Assembly: GCF_039541915.1 (NCBI RefSeq)
Contig: NZ_BAABHD010000084.1
Location: 62,001-126,000, forward strand
From: Nibrella saemangeumensis
GTDB taxonomy: Bacteria > Bacteroidota > Bacteroidia > Cytophagales > Spirosomataceae
Direction of reading: 5' to 3'
DNA length: 64,000 bases
This document shows positions 13,966-21,826 of the stretch, in pieces. Made by a program: the position numbers and the translations under genes. Below the pieces are notes generated by a model that saw only the letters and a program-made list of their open reading frames with translations, was not told the DNA's origin and did not search any database. Each line of letters starts with the position of its first letter. Positions within the stretch are counted from its first letter, which is position 1.

Positions 13966-15633
13966 TTATTTTTTCAACGCTTCCTCCACCGGATTACCAA
14001 CGCTGCCGCTCGGCGGCAGAATGTGCAGCAGGGCCGAGATCGTAGGCGCAATATCGGCGATGGAGGTACGCCGGAGCGTTTCGCCTTTGTTGACGCCCCA
14101 GCCGTAGAGCAGGAACGGTACGTGCGTATCGTAGTTGTACGGTGAACCGTGCGTGGTGCCGGTACCGCTGCCGGAAATCCAGCCCGACTGGGTAACAATC
14201 TGAATATCCCCGCTGCGTTTGGCATTGCGGTTGTTCTTATATAGTTCCAGTTGGTACGCGTTCAGATTAGCCGTGCCTACATTTCTCAGGTTGATCACAT
14301 CGGCAATGCCCGGCAGCGGCAGCAGCGCTTCCCGAACTACCTCATACACCGCATCGACCGAAAGCCTTTTGTCCTTTAGCACCTGCTGGTTAAGGTAGAG
14401 CTGGTAATTGCTGGTCGACCGGACGTATTCTCCGGGGCCGAAGGCCGCTTCCAGTTTGTTTTTCAGGGTGCTGCGCAGTTCGGTGCTGTTCAGTACGCCG
14501 GCCGGCAGGTTGTGCTGTTTCCAGAAGCCGGGAATGTCCATCACGCCATGGTCGGCCGTCAGGAAAACGGTGTAGTTGTTTTTGCCAACCCAGCCGTCGA
14601 GGAAGTTCAGCAGATCGGCGAACTCCAGATCCAGGCGCAGGAAAATGTCCTGCTGCTCGATGGAGTTTGGCCCCAGCGAGTGGCCCACGCCGTCGGGCGT
14701 CGAGAAGCTGACGGCCAGGAAATCCGTGAAATTGCCTTTGCCCAGGTTTTCGCCTTTGATGGCGGCAATGGCCATTTCTTTGGTCATGGTATTACCACCC
14801 GGTGTGCCCGTTACAACCCCAAAGGCGTTACCCGCTGTACCCGCCAGTTCATAGGGAAATACCGGTTTGGCGGCCCCGCCGATGCGGGCTTCGTAGGCCT
14901 GGTCGTCGGGCGTACTTTCGGTGTATTCTTCGATGGGGCGGAGGGTTTTCCAGCCGTTTTTTGTGTACTCGGCATGGAGTTTCCGGGCGTTGACGTCTTT
15001 TACCCACTGGGGCAACTCCGTCCGATAATACGTACTGGTGATCCAGTTACCGGTTTTGGAGTCGTACCAATACGCCCCCGTGGCCGCGTGACCAGCCGGA
15101 AGAATCGAGCCCCGGTCTTTGATGGATACGCCGATGGTTTTGGACCGGAAGTTGGAGGCAATGCGTAACTGGTCGGTGACGGTGCTGACCAGCAGGTTTT
15201 TGGGCGACATCCGGCCCGCTGCCGGATTGTTGCTGCCTACGGTCTGCACGGTACTGTCTTCGGCGCAGTACATGATCCGGCCGGCCATGGGGTCAAACCA
15301 GTCATTGCCGATAATGCCGTTGATGGCCGGAATCGAACCCGTATACACGGCTGCGTGACCGGGGCCGGTGACCGTCAGCGCGTAAGGATAATGATGGTTG
15401 CGGCAGTTGAACCCGCCGTTCAGCATGCGCTTGAACCCACCCTCGCTGTATTTGTCGTAGTAGCGGTAGAAGTAGTCGTAGCGCATCTGGTCGACGACGA
15501 TACCGACCACCAGTTTAGGCTGGGGCAGGGTGGTCGATGCCGGAGCGGATTTTCGGGCCGTTTGTGCATGAGCCGTTAAGGCAACCCAAAGTGTTACGGC
15601 GAGTATGGACAGTTTTTTCATTTGGTTAGGCAT
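13966..15633 (-). CDS. PafA-like alkaline phosphatase (phosphate monoesterase)
   Basis: This 555-residue exported protein (signal peptide ending A-H-A-Q at ~24) belongs to the alkaline phosphatase superfamily. Visible active-site elements are V-V-D-Q-M-R-Y-D with metal-binding Asp48, T-V-T-G-P-G-H-A with the probable nucleophile Thr89, I-G-N-D-W-F-D, and K-D-R-G-S-I-L-P-A-G-H. The last is the Lys/Arg pair that marks PafA-type monoesterases rather than diesterases. Later come D-G-V-G-H-S-L-G-P, T-A-D-H-G-V-M-D and a metal His in T-G-T-T-H-G-S. PafA of Flavobacteria is a periplasmic, calcium/zinc-using phosphatase not repressed by phosphate. ATG at 15621 is an alternative start. Confidence 0.88.
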   Translation of the reverse strand: MPNQMKKLSILAVTLWVALTAHAQTARKSAPASTTLPQPKLVVGIVVDQMRYDYFYRYYDKYSEGGFKRMLNGGFNCRNHHYPYALTVTGPGHAAVYTGSIPAINGIIGNDWFDPMAGRIMYCAEDSTVQTVGSNNPAAGRMSPKNLLVSTVTDQLRIASNFRSKTIGVSIKDRGSILPAGHAATGAYWYDSKTGNWITSTYYRTELPQWVKDVNARKLHAEYTKNGWKTLRPIEEYTESTPDDQAYEARIGGAAKPVFPYELAGTAGNAFGVVTGTPGGNTMTKEMAIAAIKGENLGKGNFTDFLAVSFSTPDGVGHSLGPNSIEQQDIFLRLDLEFADLLNFLDGWVGKNNYTVFLTADHGVMDIPGFWKQHNLPAGVLNSTELRSTLKNKLEAAFGPGEYVRSTSNYQLYLNQQVLKDKRLSVDAVYEVVREALLPLPGIADVINLRNVGTANLNAYQLELYKNNRNAKRSGDIQIVTQSGWISGSGTGTTHGSPYNYDTHVPFLLYGWGVNKGETLRRTSIADIAPTISALLHILPPSGSVGNPVEEALKK

Positions 15634-15765
15634 TACAAACTTAAAAGACGATGACGCGGCTATAATACTTGCGTTTTGACGGGTGAGGCTATTCGCATCG
15701 AATTATTCCCAGTCGGTAGTGGCCTGAATCCGTTAAGAGTGCGTATACTAGTAAAAAGAAAAATT

Positions 15766-16731
15766 ATGGCTGAGAAACTGCCGGAAGGGCTCTGGCCGGT
15801 GATGGTAACGCCCTTTACGCCGGGCAATACCGTTGATGTGGCGGGTCTGGAACGATTGACCGAATTCTACCTGGACTCCGGGTCCAATGGCCTGTTTGCC
15901 AACTGCCTGTCGAGTGAGATGTTTCAGTTGACGGAGGAGGAGCGGCTGCTGGTTACGAAGACGGTGATAAAGACCAGCCGGGGCCGTGTGCCGGTGGTGG
16001 CTACCGGTTCGTTCAGCCAGGATGTGCCGGCGATGGCGGAGTTTATTAAAAAAATCGCTGATACCGGCGTGCAGGCGGTGATACTGGTGACCAATATGCT
16101 GGCGCAGCCGGACGAAAGCGAGGATGTGCTGAAAAGCCGCCTGGAGCAGATCATGGCGCAGACGGGTGATATACCCCTGGGTGTATACGAATGCCCGGTG
16201 CCGTATAAGCGGCTGCTGAGCCCGCCGCTGCTGAGCTGGCTGGCTGCCACCGGCCGATTCCTGTACCACAAAGACACCAGTTGCCATTCCGGCTCGCTGG
16301 CAAGGAAAGCATCCGCTGTGCAGGGTAGCCTGCTGAATCTGTACAATGCCGACACCGCCACGGCGCTCGATTCGCTGGATGCCGGGGCCAGCGGCCTGTC
16401 GCCGATTTCGGCTAATTTCTACCCAGAGCTGTACAGCTTCCTGCTGACCCAATACCGGGAGCAGGGTAGGACCGAAGCTCTGAACCGGCTGCATGCATTT
16501 CTGACGATGATGGACCGCGTGACGCATAGCTTCTACCCTTATGCGGCCAAGCTGTTTCTGCAAAAGCGCGGCCTGAAGATCGAAACCGTTACCCGTATAC
16601 CGTTCGAAACGTTAAGCAATGTGGACTACATCCGGCTAAACGCGCTGATGGATTCATTTCAGGCGTTGGCCGAGATGTACGCCGTTCCGCTGGTGCTGCA
16701 TAACGAGCAACCGATAGTCTCTATCCACTAA
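15766..16731 (+). CDS. Dihydrodipicolinate-synthase-family aldolase/lyase
   Basis: This 321-residue protein starts at ATG 15766 (G-L-W-P-V-M-V-T-P-F is the normal family beginning). Tyr141 in G-V-Y-E-C-P-V-P-Y and Lys169 in F-L-Y-H-K-D-T-S occupy the positions of the catalytic Tyr and Schiff-base Lys. The substrate-carboxylate loop usually reading G-T-T-G-E is here F-A-N-C-L-S-S-E-M, so it is not DapA itself and probably acts on a different keto acid. Members of this superfamily cleave or dehydrate sugar-derived 2-keto acids. It leads a seven-gene plus-strand operon with a symporter and several sugar enzymes, which supports a carbohydrate role. A 132-bp gap separates it from the divergent phosphatase gene. 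Confidence 0.85.
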   Translation: MAEKLPEGLWPVMVTPFTPGNTVDVAGLERLTEFYLDSGSNGLFANCLSSEMFQLTEEERLLVTKTVIKTSRGRVPVVATGSFSQDVPAMAEFIKKIADTGVQAVILVTNMLAQPDESEDVLKSRLEQIMAQTGDIPLGVYECPVPYKRLLSPPLLSWLAATGRFLYHKDTSCHSGSLARKASAVQGSLLNLYNADTATALDSLDAGASGLSPISANFYPELYSFLLTQYREQGRTEALNRLHAFLTMMDRVTHSFYPYAAKLFLQKRGLKIETVTRIPFETLSNVDYIRLNALMDSFQALAEMYAVPLVLHNEQPIVSIH

Positions 16732-16769
16732 CCCTTTTCGCTAGTCTCCCAACCTAACCCTTTAGTCCC

Positions 16770-18281
16770 TTGCAACCTGTAGACCTGATCGTTTTTATCC
16801 TGTACATGGCCGGAGTGACCCTGCTGGGTAGCTCGTTTTATAAAAAGAATACGTCATCGGAAGCTTTCACGCTGGGTAACCACAGCTTTCCGGGCTGGGT
16901 CGTTACGATGTCGATCTTTGCCACCTTTGTCAGCAGCATCAGCTTTCTGGCGCTGCCCGGCAACGCCTATCTGACCAACTGGAACGCCTTTGTCTTCAGC
17001 CTGTCGCTGCCGATTGCGTCGTTTGTTGCGGTAAAGTTTTTTGTGCCCCTGTACCGGAAGATCAACAGTCCGTCGGCCTATACCTATCTGGAAATGCGGT
17101 TCGGGCTCTGGGCCAGGGTGTATGTGTCGGCTTGTTACCTCTTAACGCAGGTGATGCGGGTGGGTACAATTCTGTACCTGCTGGCCCTGCCGCTCAACGC
17201 CATGTTCGGCTGGGACATCGTCACCATCATCGCCGTTACGGGCCTGACCGTCATGGCGTATTCGCTGCTGGGCGGTATTCAGGCGGTGATGTGGACGGAC
17301 GCCATTCAGGGCATTATCCTGATTTCCGGGGCGATACTCTGCCTGCTATATATCTGGTTCTCTATGCCGGAAGGGCCGGGGCAGGTCTTTGCCATCGCCC
17401 AGGAAAACAACAAGTTCAGCCTCGGCAGCTTTGGCCTGAGCCTGTCGGAGTCTACGTTCTGGGTGGTGCTGATCTACGGCATCTTTATCAACCTGCAAAA
17501 CTTCGGTATCGACCAGAATTACGTGCAGCGGTACATGGCCTCTAAATCCGACCGGGAAGCCAAACGTTCAGCCTTTCAGGGTGGGTTGCTATACCTGCCG
17601 GTGTCGATGCTCTTTTTCCTGATCGGAACGTCCCTGTTTGCCTATTACACCGCTTTCCCGGCGGAGCTGCCGGTTGCGTTGCGCGATGCGGGTATGAGCG
17701 ACCGGGTCTTTCCGTATTTTATCGTCTACAAACTTCCCGCCGGGCTCACCGGTCTGCTGATCGCCTCCATCTTTGCGGCCGGCATGAGTACCGTGTCAAC
17801 CAGTATCAACAGCTCCTCCACGGTAATTCTTATCGATTACGTTAAGCGATTCAGCCGGCACGAAGTATCTGAAAAAGACTCCATGCGCGTGCTCTATATC
17901 GCTTCGCTGGTGATTAGTATCCTGGGTATCCTGATCGGCATCGCCATGATCAACGTCAAAAGCGCGCTGGATGCCTGGTGGAAACTGGCGTCGGTGTTCA
18001 GCGGGGGGATGCTGGGTCTTTTCCTTCTGGGTGCTTTTGTCGAGAAGATCAACGTCTGGGGCGCTATTGTCGGAGTCGTGCTGGGTCTGTTGCTCATTCT
18101 GTGGATGAGTGTGTCGCCCCTGGTCTGGACCGAAGGAGCCGCCAAAGAGTGGGCCAGTCCGTTCCACAGCTACCTCACCATCGTTTTCGGCACCGTTGTC
18201 ATCTTCCTGACGGGATTTCTGGCTACGCTGCTGTTTTCCAAAACCACCCGGCCCCGCAACGAATACGAACGCGTCGGGTAA
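16770..18281 (+). CDS. Sodium:solute symporter (SSS family)
   Basis: This 503-residue membrane protein has about 13 predicted segments. TTG 16770 is used as the start because the next ATG (16806) would cut into the first helix; no clear Shine-Dalgarno is visible. Typical SSS features are Y-K-K-N-T-S-S-E-A-F-T-L-G-N near residue 25, S-I-F-A-T-F-V-S-S-I-S-F-L-A in helix 2, G-I-Q-A-V-M-W-T-D-A-I-Q, and I-A-S-I-F-A-A-G-M-S-T-V-S-T-S-I-N-S in the sodium-site helix. It probably imports the substrate of the surrounding operon using the sodium gradient. It lies 38 bp after the aldolase gene and 21 bp before the next gene. Confidence 0.9.
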   Translation: MQPVDLIVFILYMAGVTLLGSSFYKKNTSSEAFTLGNHSFPGWVVTMSIFATFVSSISFLALPGNAYLTNWNAFVFSLSLPIASFVAVKFFVPLYRKINSPSAYTYLEMRFGLWARVYVSACYLLTQVMRVGTILYLLALPLNAMFGWDIVTIIAVTGLTVMAYSLLGGIQAVMWTDAIQGIILISGAILCLLYIWFSMPEGPGQVFAIAQENNKFSLGSFGLSLSESTFWVVLIYGIFINLQNFGIDQNYVQRYMASKSDREAKRSAFQGGLLYLPVSMLFFLIGTSLFAYYTAFPAELPVALRDAGMSDRVFPYFIVYKLPAGLTGLLIASIFAAGMSTVSTSINSSSTVILIDYVKRFSRHEVSEKDSMRVLYIASLVISILGILIGIAMINVKSALDAWWKLASVFSGGMLGLFLLGAFVEKINVWGAIVGVVLGLLLILWMSVSPLVWTEGAAKEWASPFHSYLTIVFGTVVIFLTGFLATLLFSKTTRPRNEYERVG

Positions 18282-18302
18282 CTAGCATTAACGTCTATCC
18301 TC

Positions 18303-19010
18303 ATGAAACCGATTGTTCAGATTTCCCTTGACCTGACCAACATCGACGAAGCGCTGGAGACGGCTGCCCTGGCTATGCGTGCCGGTGTCGACTGGCTGGA
18401 AGCCGGCACCCCGCTGATCCTGGCCGAAGGACTCCATGGCGTGCGTAAACTGCGGGAGGCTTTTCCCGGTGTACCGATTGTGGCCGACCTCAAAACCATG
18501 GACGGCGGCTACCTCGAAGCCGAGATGATGGCCAAAGCTGGGGCTACGCATGTGGTGGTGATGGCCCGAGCGCATGAAGAGACCATCCGGTGCGTGGTAA
18601 AGGCCGGGCGCGACTGCGGGGTGCAGGTCATGGGCGACAACATGGTTTGCCCCGATATGGTAGCGGGAGCGAAGTGGCTCGAAGACCTCGGCTGCGATTA
18701 TGTCATTCACCATATCGGCTACGACGAACGGCGTGGCATTGCCGCCAGGGGCGAACGCATGCCGAGTCCGCTGGACCAGCTTCGCGAGGTAGTGCAGGCC
18801 GTTAGCGTACCGGTACAGGCCGTGGGTGGCCTCACGCTGGAGCAGGCGATCCGCTGTCCCGAATACGGTGCCCCGCTGGTGGTGCTGGGTGCTCCGCTGA
18901 CTATTGATGCCGATGCGTTTCGGACAGCCGACGGTGACCTGGAGAGCTCGCTGCGGCTGATATGCGAGAAAATTCACGCTTACGGCGATGTTGCTGTAGG
19001 TGTAGCCTGA
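18303..19010 (+). CDS. OMP-decarboxylase-superfamily enzyme (HPS/KGPDC-like)
   Basis: This 235-residue TIM-barrel protein has V-A-D-L-K-T-M-D-G-G (Asp62, Lys64, Asp67), the D-x-K-x-x-D signature shared by 3-hexulose-6-phosphate synthase and 3-keto-L-gulonate-6-phosphate decarboxylase. A second motif (V-G-G-L-T-L-E-Q-A-I) binds phosphate in relatives. Such enzymes make or decarboxylate a phosphorylated keto sugar through a magnesium-stabilised enediolate. The middle region (G-D-N-M-V-C-P-D, H-H-I-G-Y-D) departs from both well-studied groups, so the substrate may be new. No sugar kinase is in the operon, which leaves the source of a phosphorylated substrate open. Co-directional with 21- and 30-bp gaps. 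Confidence 0.8.
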   Translation: MKPIVQISLDLTNIDEALETAALAMRAGVDWLEAGTPLILAEGLHGVRKLREAFPGVPIVADLKTMDGGYLEAEMMAKAGATHVVVMARAHEETIRCVVKAGRDCGVQVMGDNMVCPDMVAGAKWLEDLGCDYVIHHIGYDERRGIAARGERMPSPLDQLREVVQAVSVPVQAVGGLTLEQAIRCPEYGAPLVVLGAPLTIDADAFRTADGDLESSLRLICEKIHAYGDVAVGVA

Positions 19011-19040
19011 TTAAAGACAAACCTGACTATTCCTGACCCC

Positions 19041-20066
19041 ATGAAATCGGCTGCTGTTGTGAACTACGCACCGGAGAAAGGCTCCGTTGAACTGCGCGAA
19101 ATACCGAGGCCCACCATCGGCGAGGAGGATGTGCTGCTGGAAGTCATCAACGTGGGCGTCTGCGGTAGTGACCTGCACCAGTGGACGGCCGACCATAGCT
19201 GGCCCGTCAATTACCCCGTTGTGCTGGGGCATGAGTTTGGTGGTCATGTGGTGGAAGTCGGTAGACGGGTCGTCGGCTGGCGGGAGGGCGACCGGGTGGT
19301 GAGCGAAACGGCTGCGGTCATTGATCCCGGCAATCCCATGTGTCGGCGCGGCTTCTACAACCTCGACCCTACCCGAAAGGGATTCGGCTACGGGGTCGAC
19401 GGAGCCATGACGCGCTACGTTCGGGTACCCGCCCGTTGTCTGCACCGCGTACCGGAGCAGCTCGGCTTTGAACAGGCCTGCCTGACGGAACCATGCAGCG
19501 TCGCCTACAATGCCGTCGTGGAGAATACGCACTGCCGGCCGGGCGACCGGGTTATCGTGCTCGGTCCGGGTACTATCGGCATCCTGTGTGCGGCCGTGGC
19601 CCGGCTGTGCGGGGCCGACGTGGCCGTGGTGGGGCTGGCGCAGGACCGGCACCGGCTGGCCATTGCAGAGCAGTACGGCTGCACCGCGATCGCTGGCGAT
19701 GCGACGGCCTGGGCGCTGGAGCGCGATGGGCTCGGTGCTGATTGTATTATCGATGCTGCCGGGGTAAGCAGCACCCTCCGCATCGCCATGCAACTGGTGC
19801 GCCCCAAAGGTCAGATTACCAAAGTCGGCTGGGGGCCGCAGCCGCTCGATTTTTCGCTGGACCCGCTGGTGCAGAAGAACGTAACCCTGCAGGGAAGCTT
19901 CAGCCATAACTGGCCTATCTGGGAGCGGGTGATCGCCCTGCTGGCCAGCGGCCAGCTCGACGTCAAACCCGTTATCGGCGGGGTGTGGCCCGTGACTGAC
20001 TGGCAGGAGGCCTTTGAGAAAATGCACAAAGGGGAGGTGGTGAAGAGCGTGCTAAAACCGGTATAG
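19041..20066 (+). CDS. Zinc-dependent medium-chain dehydrogenase
   Basis: This 341-residue MDR-family alcohol/polyol dehydrogenase has catalytic zinc ligands in V-C-G-S-D-L-H (Cys41) and V-L-G-H-E-F-G-G (His64, Glu65). The cofactor loop is V-L-G-P-G-T-I-G. The structural-zinc lobe, normally with four cysteines, keeps only M-C-R-R-G-F-Y-N-L, so the structural zinc is probably absent, as in sorbitol dehydrogenases. It likely oxidises a hydroxyl of a sugar, polyol or sugar acid with NAD(P). It lies 30 bp after the HPS/KGPDC-like gene and 3 bp before an SDR gene, so two dehydrogenases act in the same pathway. Confidence 0.87.
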   Translation: MKSAAVVNYAPEKGSVELREIPRPTIGEEDVLLEVINVGVCGSDLHQWTADHSWPVNYPVVLGHEFGGHVVEVGRRVVGWREGDRVVSETAAVIDPGNPMCRRGFYNLDPTRKGFGYGVDGAMTRYVRVPARCLHRVPEQLGFEQACLTEPCSVAYNAVVENTHCRPGDRVIVLGPGTIGILCAAVARLCGADVAVVGLAQDRHRLAIAEQYGCTAIAGDATAWALERDGLGADCIIDAAGVSSTLRIAMQLVRPKGQITKVGWGPQPLDFSLDPLVQKNVTLQGSFSHNWPIWERVIALLASGQLDVKPVIGGVWPVTDWQEAFEKMHKGEVVKSVLKPV

Positions 20067-20069
20067 TCC

Positions 20070-20891
20070 ATGCGCCTGCACAACAAAGTTATTATCATCA
20101 CCGGCAGTTGCACGGGCATCGGCAAAGCCATTGCCGAGCGGTGCGTGGCGGAAGGAGCGAAGGTAATCGTTCACGGGCTGGAGCCGCAACCGGGCGAAGT
20201 TCTGGTGGCGAAACTGGGTAAAGCCAAAGCCCGGCTGCATATTGAGGATCTGACGGCGAACGGTGCCCCGCAGCGGCTGGTCGAGGTAGCCGTGACGGCC
20301 TTCGGTAAGCTGAATGCCGTTGTGAATAATGCGGCATTGATCGCTACGTCCAACATCAACTCGACCGACAGCCACTTGTTCCGCCGGATGCTGGAGGTCA
20401 ATACCATTGCGCCGTTTGCGCTCATCAAAGCGGCCTTGCCCTATCTGAGCCGGACCCGGGGTTGTGTGCTCAATATCGGATCGGTCAATGCCTGGAGCGG
20501 AGAGCCGGATATGCTGGCCTACAGTGTATCGAAAGGGGCGCTGATGACGCTGACCCGCAACCTGGGCGATACGCTGCACCGCGAGAATGGGGTGCGGGTC
20601 AACCAGATCAACCCCGGCTGGGTACTCACCGAAAAAGAACTTCAGAATAAGCAGGAGCAGGGATTCGAGGAGGACTGGTATGCTACCCTTCCGCCGGCCT
20701 ATGCGCCCGCCGGTCGTATCCTGCGACCGGCCGAAATAGCGGCCGCTGCGGTCTACTGGCTGGCCGACGAAAGCGGCCCCGTCAGCGGACAGGTTGTCGA
20801 CCTGGAGCAATACCCGTTTATGGGCCGTAATCTGCCAAAAGATTCGGCCACGCTGTTACATCTTTTAGCCACCAGACCGGTACCGCACTAA
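20070..20891 (+). CDS. SDR-family oxidoreductase
   Basis: This 273-residue classical SDR has T-G-S-C-T-G-I-G at 11-18, V-V-N-N-A-A at 84-89, Ser138 in N-I-G-S-V-N, and Y-S-V-S-K with Tyr151 and Lys155. The C-terminus has the common Y-W-L-A-D-E-S-G-P-V-S-G-Q-V-V-D pattern. It is translationally coupled to the next gene through a TAATG overlap at 20889-20893 and follows the zinc dehydrogenase by 3 bp. It probably handles a sugar-derived intermediate in the same pathway. A tail of about 25 residues beyond the usual SDR end is present. Confidence 0.87.
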   Translation: MRLHNKVIIITGSCTGIGKAIAERCVAEGAKVIVHGLEPQPGEVLVAKLGKAKARLHIEDLTANGAPQRLVEVAVTAFGKLNAVVNNAALIATSNINSTDSHLFRRMLEVNTIAPFALIKAALPYLSRTRGCVLNIGSVNAWSGEPDMLAYSVSKGALMTLTRNLGDTLHRENGVRVNQINPGWVLTEKELQNKQEQGFEEDWYATLPPAYAPAGRILRPAEIAAAAVYWLADESGPVSGQVVDLEQYPFMGRNLPKDSATLLHLLATRPVPH

Positions 20892-21826
20892 TGCCAAAAC
20901 TCGCCGTTTTCCCGAAAGCTTTTATGCCGGCCCTCTGTAAGGATGGCACCATGACCGTTTCCGAGTGGATTGACCTGGCCGTTAAACTGGACATTGACGG
21001 GCTGGAATGGTACGCCGGCTTTCTGGAAATGGCCGATGAGTCGAACTGGTCGCGGTTTCGTCGGCAGGTCGGGGAGCACGGTAAAGTGATTCCGATGATG
21101 TGCTGCTCTCCCGACTTCACGCATCCCGATGCCGGTTTTCGTGCCAGGGAAGTTGTGAAGCAGAAACGCTGGATTGATATGACCTACGCCCTTGGCGGAT
21201 CCTATTGCCGTGTCCTGTCTGGTCAGCGCCGGCCGGAGCTTTCCGTAGAGGAGGGTATCAGGCTGGCGGCCGATTGCATTCATGCCTGTCTGCCGTATGC
21301 GCAGGAGCGGGGTATTACGCTCATCATTGAAAATCATTACAAGGACGATTTCTGGGATTACCCGGAGTTTGCGCAGAAAATGGATGTATTCTGCGAACTG
21401 GTAGCGCGGGTCGACCATCCGAATTTTGGCGTCAATTATGACCCGAGTAACACCTACCTAGCCGGTGAAGATCCGCTGGAGCTGCTTCAGCGGGTGTCGC
21501 ACCGGGTGGTGACCATGCACGCCAGCGACCGGTACCTGATCGAAGGAACCATCGAAGACCTGCGTCGGGAAGAGGGCGGTTCCCAGGGATACGCCCGGCG
21601 GCTCCGGCACGGGGAGATCGGAAAAGGGCTGAACGACTACGACGCTATCTTTACCGAACTAAAGCGGGTTGACTTCAATGGCTGGATTAGCATTGAAGAT
21701 GGCGTGGATGGTATGGAGCAGTTAGCCCGCAGTGTGACGTTCCTCCGTCGAAAAATGGCTGAATACTGGTCCACTGAGATTGAAAAGCAGTCATCATCCA
21801 GTCAGTCGCAGATGCATGAGGTATGA
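20891..21826 (+). CDS. Sugar phosphate isomerase/epimerase-like TIM-barrel protein
   Basis: This 311-residue protein is of the AP-endonuclease-2/xylose-isomerase-like fold. Metal-site candidates are Glu147 in L-I-I-E-N-H-Y, Asp in N-Y-D-P-S-N-T, His in V-T-M-H-A-S-D and Glu in W-I-S-I-E-D-G, the pattern used by tagatose-3-epimerase-type and inosose-type enzymes. It should isomerise, epimerise or dehydrate a sugar or keto-sugar in the cytoplasm. It overlaps the SDR stop by one base and the next gene by four. A Ser/Gln-rich tail of about 15 residues (S-S-S-S-Q-S-Q) extends past the barrel. Confidence 0.85.
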   Translation: MPKLAVFPKAFMPALCKDGTMTVSEWIDLAVKLDIDGLEWYAGFLEMADESNWSRFRRQVGEHGKVIPMMCCSPDFTHPDAGFRAREVVKQKRWIDMTYALGGSYCRVLSGQRRPELSVEEGIRLAADCIHACLPYAQERGITLIIENHYKDDFWDYPEFAQKMDVFCELVARVDHPNFGVNYDPSNTYLAGEDPLELLQRVSHRVVTMHASDRYLIEGTIEDLRREEGGSQGYARRLRHGEIGKGLNDYDAIFTELKRVDFNGWISIEDGVDGMEQLARSVTFLRRKMAEYWSTEIEKQSSSSQSQMHEV

